Shown here: positions 57,250 through 64,000 of the stretch, piece after piece
Layout of the letters: each line of letters starts with the position of its first letter
Position numbering within the stretch: position 1 is the stretch's first letter
DNA from: Pseudomonas violetae
GTDB taxonomy: Bacteria > Pseudomonadota > Gammaproteobacteria > Pseudomonadales > Pseudomonadaceae
Length of the DNA stretch: 64,000 nt
Assembly (NCBI RefSeq): GCF_023072615.1
Contig: NZ_JAKNRW010000002.1
Coordinates: 248,001 to 312,000 of the forward strand
Reading direction: 5' to 3'
The notes under the pieces: model-generated
Seen by the model: the letters and a program-made list of their open reading frames with translations, nothing else
What the model was told of the DNA's origin: nothing
Database searches by the model: none
Made by a program: the position numbers and the translations under genes

Positions 57250-57978
57250 ATGGATTACCGTAAACCCTCCGACCGCAAAAGCATGCATTCGCGCATCGTC
57301 CAGGAACTGGGCATGCAGATCGTCTCGGGTCGCTTCAAGCCGGACGACAAACTGCCCGCCGAAGCCCTGCTGTGCGAGGAGTATGCGGTCAGCAGGCCAG
57401 TGTTGCGCGAAGCCACCCGGGTCCTGGTTGCCAAGGGCCTGGTGTACTCGCGCCCGCGGGTCGGCACAGTGGTCAAGCAGCGCAAGGAATGGCACATGCT
57501 CGACCCGGATGTGTTGCACTGGTTGATGCAAAGCAGCCCCCAGAATGAATTCTTCGACCTGCTGACCAGCGTGCGCAGCATCATCGAACCCGCTGCGGCC
57601 GCGCTCGCCGCACAACATGCCACTGACGCGGACATCGCCTCCATCGGCGAGGCGTACCAACGCATGGAGGCCGCGCCAACCCCCGAAGCGTTGTTGCAAC
57701 CAGACCTGGATTTCCACAGCCGCATCGCCGACGCCACCCACAATGACCTGCTGGCGAACTTATGCAACATGCTGTCGGTGGCAATTGGCGAAGCGTTGAA
57801 GCATTCCAACCAGCGACCGAACCTGCATGAACTGGCACTGCCACGGCACAAGGCGATCCTCACTGCCATCGAGAATCGTGACGCTTTGGGCGCGCGGCAT
57901 GCCACGCTGGTTCAGCTGGACGATGCGCGCAGTGCGCTTAACGTCGTGCTCGGCAGCGATCCAACCAACAACCACTAA
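57250..57978 (+). CDS. FadR-subfamily GntR regulator of the aldonate cluster
   Basis: 242 aa from MDYRKPSDRKSMHSRIVQ at 57250; a longer form beginning at 57136 starts inside the REP and is rejected. The winged helix-turn-helix spans residues 1-75 (LPAEALLCEEYAVSRPVLRE, SRPRVGTVV). The FCD effector domain follows, with metal/ligand residues in DLDFHSRIADATHNDLL and the later PRHKAILTAI. FadR-type repressors of sugar-acid clusters release DNA on binding a 2-keto-3-deoxy acid or aldonate. Two matching operator candidates lie in the MFS/dehydratase intergenic region. No strong ribosome site, so translation may be low. Confidence 0.92.
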   Translation: MDYRKPSDRKSMHSRIVQELGMQIVSGRFKPDDKLPAEALLCEEYAVSRPVLREATRVLVAKGLVYSRPRVGTVVKQRKEWHMLDPDVLHWLMQSSPQNEFFDLLTSVRSIIEPAAAALAAQHATDADIASIGEAYQRMEAAPTPEALLQPDLDFHSRIADATHNDLLANLCNMLSVAIGEALKHSNQRPNLHELALPRHKAILTAIENRDALGARHATLVQLDDARSALNVVLGSDPTNNH

Positions 57979-57982
57979 CCTC

Positions 57983-58072
57983 TGTGGGAGCGAGCTAACT
58001 CGCAATGGCGGTTTGACATTCAACATCTGTATTGACTGACACGCCGCTATCGCGAGCGAGCTCGCTCCCACA
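57983..58072. repeat. REPIN
   Basis: TGTGGGAGCGAGCTAACTCGC and its inverse GCGAGCGAGCTCGCTCCCACA are about 47 bases apart. It lies after the GntR gene, before the terminator. Confidence 0.88.
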
Positions 58073-58099
58073 AGGGATCTGTGTAAAGACTTCAGGCAT

Positions 58100-58132
58100 A
58101 AAAAAGCCGCAACCTGAGTTGCGGCTTTTTTT
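58100..58132. terminator. Bidirectional terminator
   Basis: AAAAAAGCCGCAAC pairs with GTTGCGGCTTTTTTT around four bases. It serves the regulator gene on the plus strand and the RND gene on the minus strand. Confidence 0.93.
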
Positions 58133-58145
58133 GTTCAGCGATGGA

Positions 58146-60530
58146 TCAGTGAGCAAACAGCGAATTGCCCTTCTGCCCCGCCAGTTTCTCCGGCTTGATC
58201 AGGAACCGCGCCAGTGCCGGCAGCAGCCACAGCGCACCGAACATGTTCCACAGCAGCATGAAGGTCAACATCAGGCCCATGTCGGCCTGGAACTTGATGG
58301 CCGAGAAGATCCAGGTGCACACGCCAATCGCCAGGCACAGGCCGGTGAACAACACCGCCTTGCCGGTGGATTTCAGTGTCTGGTAGTACGCTTCCTGCAA
58401 AGGCAGGCCGGCACGCAGGAAACTTTCCAGGCGGCTATAGATGTAGATCCCGTAGTCCACACCGATCCCCACCCCAAGCGCCACCACCGGCAAGGTCGCC
58501 ACTTTCACACCGATGCCCATGAAGGCCATCAGGGCATTGCCCAGCACCGACGTCAGTACCAGCGGCAACACGATGCACAAGGTCGCCGCCCAGGAACGGA
58601 AGGTGATCATGCACATGGTCGCGACACAGATATAGACGAGGATCAAGATGGTCAGCTCGGACTCCTTGATCACCTCGTTGGTGGCCGCCTCAATGCCGGC
58701 GTTACCCGCTGCAAGGATGAATTCCAGGCCGTCCTTGTTGTTTTCCGTGGCGAACTCCTGCACCGCATGCACCGCACGGTCGAGGGTCGCGGCCTTGTGA
58801 TCGTTGAGAAACACCAGCACCGGCGCCACGGAACAGCTGTTGTTGTACAACCCATCAGCCCGTGCGATGGAGTTGTTCAACACATCCGGGTTACGTGACA
58901 GGGTTTCCCACTTCAGGTTGCCCTCGTTCATACCCTTTATCATCTGCTTGGACACAGTCACCAGCGAAATCGCCGACTGCACGCCCTCGGTGTTCTGCAT
59001 CTTCCACATCAGGTCGTCGATCGGCGCCATGGCTTCGTAGCGCGAGCAGCCCTCGGGCTTGGTCTTGACCATCACCACCAAAACATCGGAACTCGTGGAG
59101 TAATTGCTGATGATAAAGTTGTTGTCCTTGTTGTAGCGCGAATCGGGACGCAACTCTGGAGCGCCCTGGTCGAGGTCACCGATTTTCAGGTTCTGGCTGT
59201 ACCAGAGTCCACCACCGAAGGCCAACAGCGCCAGGAAGACCGACACCGGTGCGACTTTCGGGCTGGCAAAGTTCGACAGCAGGCGCCAGAACGGGTGTTC
59301 ACGGTGCGCATCTTTCTTGCTGCGCTCCACGGCACGTTTACTGATACCTACGTAGGAAATAGCCACTGGCAGCAGGATCAGGTTGGTGAACACGATCACG
59401 GCCACGCCGATCGACGCGCCGATGGCCAGCTCGCGAATCACTCCGATGTCAATGATCAGCAGCGTGATGAAACCCACCGCATCCGCGAGAATCGCGATCA
59501 TCCCTGGCAGGAACAACTGGCGGAAAGTGCGCCGCGCGGCGGTCAAGGCATTGTCCGCCTCGCTCGATTGCAAGGCGATGCCGTTGATCTTCTGCACACC
59601 ATGGGAGATCCCGATGGCGAAGATCAGGAACGGTACCAGCATGGAATACGGGTCAAGCCCGAAGCCGAAAAAGTGCATCAAGCCGAGCTGCCAGACCACC
59701 GCCACCAGCGTCGTGCTTAATACCGCCACGGTGCTGCGCATGCAGTTGGTGAACCAGTACAGCAGGATCAGGGTGATGACGAAGGCGACGCCGAAGAACA
59801 TCACCACCATCACCAGGCCGTCGATCAGGTCGCCGACCTTCTTGGCGAAACCGACGATGTGGATCTTTATGTTGGGGTTTTGTTTTTCGAACTTGTCGCG
59901 GATCTTGTCTTCCAGTTCGTGGGAGAACTTGCGGTAGTCCAGGGCCAGCAGCTTGCCCTGGTCCTCTGGATCCGGATAGGACTCCAGCAACGGTATATCG
60001 ACGATACTGGACTTGAAGTTGTTGGCCACCAGGCGCCCGACTTGCCCGGACTTGAGCACGTTGTTGCGCAGCAGGTCGAGGCTTTCCTGAGAACCGTTGT
60101 AGCTCTGCGGGATCACTTCCCCCCCGGCGAAGCCTTCCTCTGTCACCTCGGTCCAGCGGACGCTGGGGCTCCACAACGATTTGAGACCGGAGCGGTCGAC
60201 ACCGGAGATGTAGAAAACTTCGTCGTTGATCTGACGCAGGGTCTCCATGTATTCCTTGGAGAAGATGTCGCCGTCAGTGGCTTCGACGGAAATTCGTACC
60301 GTGTTGCCCAGGTTGGCCAGGTCGTTGCGATGTTCCATCATCTTCTGGATGAAGGGATGTTCCAGGGGAATCATCTTTTCAAAGCTGGTGGACGGCCGGA
60401 TCAGCGTGGCCTGCCAGAACAGGAAAATACTGACCAGCAGGCAGATCGTGATCACTGCCGGGCGGTTATTGAAAATCAGGCGCTCGAGAAACGTGGCCTT
60501 ATCCTGGTGATGACTTGTCATGGATGTCAT
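58146..60530 (-). CDS. MmpL/RND-superfamily exporter
   Basis: 794 aa with about 12 membrane helices in two similar halves, each with a loop domain. The first half begins FLERLIFNNRPAVITICLLVS; helix 4 regions read GISHGVQKING and GVGIGVDYGIYIYSRLES, the latter of the MMPL/SSD type that carries the proton-relay Asp. This is shorter than the drug-efflux RND pumps earlier in the window and fits lipid or hopanoid-type exporters. An alternative ATG lies three codons in (60521), with better ribosome-site spacing. It follows the YCF48-like gene on the same strand 16 bases away; the two are one operon. Confidence 0.9.
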   Translation of the reverse strand: MTSMTSHHQDKATFLERLIFNNRPAVITICLLVSIFLFWQATLIRPSTSFEKMIPLEHPFIQKMMEHRNDLANLGNTVRISVEATDGDIFSKEYMETLRQINDEVFYISGVDRSGLKSLWSPSVRWTEVTEEGFAGGEVIPQSYNGSQESLDLLRNNVLKSGQVGRLVANNFKSSIVDIPLLESYPDPEDQGKLLALDYRKFSHELEDKIRDKFEKQNPNIKIHIVGFAKKVGDLIDGLVMVVMFFGVAFVITLILLYWFTNCMRSTVAVLSTTLVAVVWQLGLMHFFGFGLDPYSMLVPFLIFAIGISHGVQKINGIALQSSEADNALTAARRTFRQLFLPGMIAILADAVGFITLLIIDIGVIRELAIGASIGVAVIVFTNLILLPVAISYVGISKRAVERSKKDAHREHPFWRLLSNFASPKVAPVSVFLALLAFGGGLWYSQNLKIGDLDQGAPELRPDSRYNKDNNFIISNYSTSSDVLVVMVKTKPEGCSRYEAMAPIDDLMWKMQNTEGVQSAISLVTVSKQMIKGMNEGNLKWETLSRNPDVLNNSIARADGLYNNSCSVAPVLVFLNDHKAATLDRAVHAVQEFATENNKDGLEFILAAGNAGIEAATNEVIKESELTILILVYICVATMCMITFRSWAATLCIVLPLVLTSVLGNALMAFMGIGVKVATLPVVALGVGIGVDYGIYIYSRLESFLRAGLPLQEAYYQTLKSTGKAVLFTGLCLAIGVCTWIFSAIKFQADMGLMLTFMLLWNMFGALWLLPALARFLIKPEKLAGQKGNSLFAH

Positions 60531-60546
60531 ATCTCCGCCCTTCTTA

Positions 60547-61599
60547 TTATTTGCCCAGCTCGGCGCCGGTTAGCGAAGTAGCGCGAACGCCGCCCTGTCC
60601 TGCGAGAACCAGATTGCCATCACCCGCCCCTGTCACCGCCGAAACGGAGATGCGGTCCGGGCGATTGAACACACTGAAGGTTTCGCCGTTGTCGGTGCTG
60701 CGCACCACACTGCCGCCATTCCCGACGATGACGATTGAGCCATCGTCGAGCAAGGTTGCGCCGGACAGGCCGAACTCCAGCGTACCGCGGGTGGCCCGCA
60801 GTTCAACCGGCTCCCAAGTGGTGCCAAAATCGATGGAGCGAAACAGATTGCCGCGCAGACCGTAGGCCAACAGGGTGTTGGCTTGAGCGGTACCGATCAC
60901 GCCAAATAACGAACCTTCGTATGGGCCCTCAAGCTTTTCCCAGGTCTGGCCCCAGTCGGCAGAACGAAACATGCTGCCCTGCTCGCCCACAATGAACAGC
61001 CCCGCGTCCTTGACGGCGGCAATGCCATTGAGGTGGAACTGATCTTCGTTATCCAGGCGATCGCTGACATCTTCCCAGTTCTTACCGCCATCGGTAGTGG
61101 CCAGCAGCGCGCCGTAGGCGCCCACGGCAAAGCCGCTATTGGCGTCCTGGAACCAGACGTCGAGCAGCGGCGATTCACGTTTGAGATCTTCGAACTGCTT
61201 GGTCCAGGTCACTCCACCGTCTTCACTGGCGAGGATCTGTGCGTCGTGGCCGACCGCCCAGCCATGCTGGTCGTCGACGAAGAAAACCGAGGTCAGCAGT
61301 TGCCGGCTTGGCACCTTGGCCTGGGTCCAGGTGGCGCCCTGGTCATCGGAAAACAGAATGTGCCCGCGATCGCCAACGGCCACCAGGCGCTTGCCGGCGT
61401 GCACGACGTCGAGCATCAGGCTCTTGCTGGCCTTCGCCGATTCAATTGAATAAACAACTTCGGATGCTGGCGCGGCAGCGGCCAGCAAAGGCGTCGACCA
61501 CACGGCACAGCCCAACAGCGAGAGCGCTGTAGCCAGCAACGCGATTTTGCGCAATGCCGGCGGGCGGCAGGTACCCACACCCATGACAGGCTCACTCAT
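60547..61599 (-). CDS. YCF48/BNR-repeat exported protein
   Basis: 350 aa from the ATG at 61599, after GGGGGAAGG. A signal peptide (KIALLATALSLLGCAVWSTP, then LLAAAAPA) is followed by YCF48/BNR-type propeller repeats: GHILFSDDQGATWTQAKV, DAQILASEDGGVTWTKQFED, GALLATTDGGKNWEDVSD, GSMFRSADWGQTWEKLEG, GNLFRSIDFGTTWEPV and SVVRSTDNGETFSVF. In plastids YCF48 assists photosystem II assembly; in pseudomonads homologues accompany RND exporters and are presumably periplasmic partners. It is first in a two-gene operon with the MmpL-like exporter. Confidence 0.9.
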   Translation of the reverse strand: MSEPVMGVGTCRPPALRKIALLATALSLLGCAVWSTPLLAAAAPASEVVYSIESAKASKSLMLDVVHAGKRLVAVGDRGHILFSDDQGATWTQAKVPSRQLLTSVFFVDDQHGWAVGHDAQILASEDGGVTWTKQFEDLKRESPLLDVWFQDANSGFAVGAYGALLATTDGGKNWEDVSDRLDNEDQFHLNGIAAVKDAGLFIVGEQGSMFRSADWGQTWEKLEGPYEGSLFGVIGTAQANTLLAYGLRGNLFRSIDFGTTWEPVELRATRGTLEFGLSGATLLDDGSIVIVGNGGSVVRSTDNGETFSVFNRPDRISVSAVTGAGDGNLVLAGQGGVRATSLTGAELGK

Positions 61600-61983
61600 A
61601 GACCTTCCCCCATTATTATTGTTAGGTCGTTCAACCTTTCAGGGCGCCGTAAGGGTGCTCGTGTTGATTGCCTGTCCTGGAGCATAGTCCTGAAATACGC
61701 AATCTAGAGCCCCTTCGGAAGCTGGCTTATCCTATCGGGGTTTGGAAAGGTCTGACAATCGACACCACGTTATCTTTTGTTAACCTGGGGAATACGGGGT
61801 GTCAGTGAATGAGGAGGTATTCGGGGAGGTGATCAGGTACTGATGATGGCCATACATACCCAGTGGGAGCTGTCTCGTGGAACGAGGCTACGATCTTTTG
61901 CTTTGGCTTTTTAAAAGACAAGGTCAAGGGATCGCAGCCTCGTTTCACTCGACAGCTCCTACAGGCCATCCTGGGTTGCGGGG
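61600..61983. other. 384-base gap between YCF48 gene and pepN
   Basis: It should contain the YCF48 operon promoter at its left and the repeat at 61863-61962. No open frame of gene quality is present. Confidence 0.6.
61863..61962. repeat. Inverted-repeat element of a second class
   Basis: GTGGGAGCTGTCTCGTGGAA runs to CGAGGCTACGATC; it is mirrored by GATCGCAGCCTCGTTTCACTC running to GACAGCTCCTAC. The centre is AT-rich. It differs from the GAGCGGGCTTGC REP units and is another dispersed repeat type seen in fluorescens-group genomes. Confidence 0.75.
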
Positions 61984-64000
61984 TTAAGCCAGGCTTTTGC
62001 TGACCACCTCGAACACATCGCTCGACAGCTGACCCGAACCGCGAATGCGTTCCAGTTCGCCTTTCATCAGCGCCTGACGGGCATCGTCATATTTGCGCCA
62101 GCGGGTCAGCGGTGCCAGTTGCCGCGAGGCGATCTGCGGGTTGAAGCCATTCAGCTCGATCACCAGATCCGCCAGGAAGCGATAACCGGAACCATCGGCC
62201 GCGTGGAAGTTGATCAGGTTCTGCCCGGCAAATGCACCGATCAGGGCGCGCACCTTGTTCGGGTTCTTGATATTGAACGCCGGATGCTGCATCAACGCCT
62301 TGACCCGCTCCAGGCCGCCCGGCAACGGGCTGCCGGCCTGGACGCTGAACCACTGGTCCATGACCAGGGGATTGTCCTTGAAGTGCTCGGCGAACGTCGC
62401 CAGGGCTTGGGCCTTCTGCTCTTCGAATGGCGAGTTGACCAGCACCGCCAGCGCAGTCAGGCGCTCGGTCATGTTGTCGCTGGCCTCGAACTGCTCCAGA
62501 GTCGCGGCCAATACTTCGGCTTTCTCGCTGAGCATCAGGTAGGACAGCGCAATGTTCTGCAGGGCACGGCGAGCGAAGTGCTCGGCTTCAGCGACGTAAG
62601 GGGTTTTCTTCGAAAGGTCGCGGTTGGCCTGGTAACGCAGCCACAGCGGCTCGAACAGGTTGTCTGCCAACTGCTCGCGAGCAAACTCCCGGGCAGCATG
62701 GATGGCGTCGACGTCGGCCACTTCGCTGATTTCCGTCAGGTACGCTTCGCCTGGCAGCGAGAGCATTTCGGCGACCATGGCCTGGTCCAGCGTCTCGTCG
62801 GTCAGCACGCTGTGCAAGGCCGTAATCAATCGCTGGTCGAGCACCAGCGCTTCACCCTTCTGGTAATCGGCAATCAGCTCCTGCAGCACCTGCACCGACA
62901 ATTGCTGGCCGGCTTCCCAACGGTTGAAACCATCGGTGTCATGCTGCATTAGGAACATCAGTTGATCGCGGCTGTAGGGGAAGCTCAGTTTCACCGGTGC
63001 CGAGAACCCGCGCAGCAACGAAGGCAGGGGTTGTTCGGCGATGTCGACGAAGGTGAGCGTCTGCTCAGCTTCGGTTACCGCAATAACCCGCGAAGTACCT
63101 TGGGCACTGGCTTCACCCTGCAGGCGCAGGGCAATTTCGCCGCCTTGGCTGTCCAGCAGACCCAACGCGACCGGAATCACGAACGGCAGCTTCTCGACTT
63201 TGTCGGGGGTTGCCGGGCAGCTCTGGCGGAAGGTCAGGCTATAGGTTTTCGCCGCAGCATCGTAGGACTCGCTCACGGCCAGGCGCGGGGTACCGGCCTG
63301 GCTGTACCAGCGCTTGAACTGGGTCAGGTCGACACCATTGGCGTCTTCCATGGCCTTGATGAAATCGTCGCAGGTCACGGCCTGGCCGTCATGGCGTTCG
63401 AAGTACAGATCGCTGCCTTTGCGGAAGCCTTCGGCGCCGAGCAAGGTGTGGATCATGCCGACCACTTCCGAGCCTTTTTCGTACACGGTCAGCGTGTAGA
63501 AGTTGGAAATTTCGATAAAACTGTCCGGGCGCACCGCATGGGCCATGGGGCCGGCATCTTCGGCGAACTGGTGAGTGCGCAGGTAAGCTACGTCCTGGAT
63601 GCGCTTGACCGTGGCCGAATTCATGTCGGCGGAGAAACCGGAATCCCGGAACACGGTGAAGCCTTCCTTGAGCGACAGCTGGAACCAGTCGCGGCAAGTC
63701 ACGCGATTGCCCGACCAGTTGTGGAAGTATTCGTGAGCGACAATCGCTTCGACACGCTGGTGAGCGGCGTCGGTGGCAGTCTCGGCACGGGCCAGCACGG
63801 CGCTGGAGTTGAAGATGTTGAGGCCCTTGTTCTCCATGGCGCCCATGTTGAAGTCGTTAACCGCGACGATCATGAAGATATCCAGATCGTACTCGCGCCC
63901 ATAGACTTCTTCGTCCCAGCGCATGGACTTCTTCAGACTGTTCATGGCGTGCTGGCACTTGTCGATGTTTTCCGGTTCGACATAGATGCGCAGCGCCACG
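61984..64000 (-). CDS. pepN: Aminopeptidase N, N-terminus beyond window
   Basis: About 672 residues of an M1-family zinc aminopeptidase, cut by the right edge; complete PepN is near 885. The substrate-recognition motif GAMENKGLNIF and the zinc site HEYFHNWSGNRVT (HExxH), with the third ligand Glu in LSLKEGFTVF, are present. The helical C-terminal domain runs to the stop (LERIRGSGQLSSDVFEVVSKSLA). It releases N-terminal residues from peptides in the cytoplasm. The visible start codon inside the window is not the true start. Confidence 0.97.
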   Translation of the reverse strand, partial: VALRIYVEPENIDKCQHAMNSLKKSMRWDEEVYGREYDLDIFMIVAVNDFNMGAMENKGLNIFNSSAVLARAETATDAAHQRVEAIVAHEYFHNWSGNRVTCRDWFQLSLKEGFTVFRDSGFSADMNSATVKRIQDVAYLRTHQFAEDAGPMAHAVRPDSFIEISNFYTLTVYEKGSEVVGMIHTLLGAEGFRKGSDLYFERHDGQAVTCDDFIKAMEDANGVDLTQFKRWYSQAGTPRLAVSESYDAAAKTYSLTFRQSCPATPDKVEKLPFVIPVALGLLDSQGGEIALRLQGEASAQGTSRVIAVTEAEQTLTFVDIAEQPLPSLLRGFSAPVKLSFPYSRDQLMFLMQHDTDGFNRWEAGQQLSVQVLQELIADYQKGEALVLDQRLITALHSVLTDETLDQAMVAEMLSLPGEAYLTEISEVADVDAIHAAREFAREQLADNLFEPLWLRYQANRDLSKKTPYVAEAEHFARRALQNIALSYLMLSEKAEVLAATLEQFEASDNMTERLTALAVLVNSPFEEQKAQALATFAEHFKDNPLVMDQWFSVQAGSPLPGGLERVKALMQHPAFNIKNPNKVRALIGAFAGQNLINFHAADGSGYRFLADLVIELNGFNPQIASRQLAPLTRWRKYDDARQALMKGELERIRGSGQLSSDVFEVVSKSLA

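Overview
The window reads as one stretch of a Pseudomonas chromosome, most likely the P. fluorescens group. The supports are GC-rich codon use, many fluorescens-type REP palindromes arranged as inverted pairs, a complete muxABC-opmB-type efflux operon, a large NAD-dependent glutamate dehydrogenase, an orphan CcoN4-like oxidase subunit and a MoxR/Bat operon beside sbcDC. All assignments come from reading the sequence; no database search was run.

Layout. Positions 1-3.1 kb hold the end of a CcoG-type iron-sulfur protein, a MocR regulator and a short-chain dehydrogenase; 3.1-5.2 kb a MHYT-GGDEF-EAL c-di-GMP protein. Positions 5.5-14.5 kb are a four-gene RND efflux operon on the minus strand with ATGA overlaps. 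Positions 14.7-17.6 kb hold thiol peroxidase, a YciI-like protein, a first orphan RHS protein with a long serine-rich tail, and a truncated DUF3313-like gene. Positions 17.8-22.1 kb encode an eight-heme cytochrome c/TPR protein followed by an orphan cbb3 oxidase subunit I and a small CcoQ-like membrane protein. Positions 22.3-27.4 kb carry an unrecognised protein, an acetyltransferase, an AhpD-like protein divergent from a second MocR regulator, and three small proteins. Glutamate dehydrogenase fills 27.5-32.4 kb.

Positions 32.4-35.6 kb are the most accessory-looking part. They hold a decayed IS630-family element with recognisable ends, a second orphan RHS protein that stops at the edge of that element, and a divergent acidic protein resembling an immunity protein. 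The C-terminal region of the second RHS protein has a His-Gly / Ile-Cys arrangement like clan CD (caspase/C80-type) cysteine peptidases. This is the best candidate here for an undescribed toxin.

Positions 35.9-42.8 kb are a six-gene MoxR/Bat operon, followed by sbcD, sbcC and a glutathione S-transferase gene carrying an in-frame REP pair. Positions 48.4-51 kb contain several small exported or membrane proteins and a lactonase. Positions 51.1-58 kb are an aldonate (L-arabinonate-like) catabolic cluster: semialdehyde dehydrogenase, FAH-type dehydratase, MFS importer, IlvD/Edd dehydratase and a FadR-type regulator. Two sites fitting the FadR-family operator consensus lie in the divergent promoter region. 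The window ends with an MmpL-type RND transporter plus a YCF48-like protein, and most of aminopeptidase N running off the right edge. No tRNA, rRNA or CRISPR array was seen.
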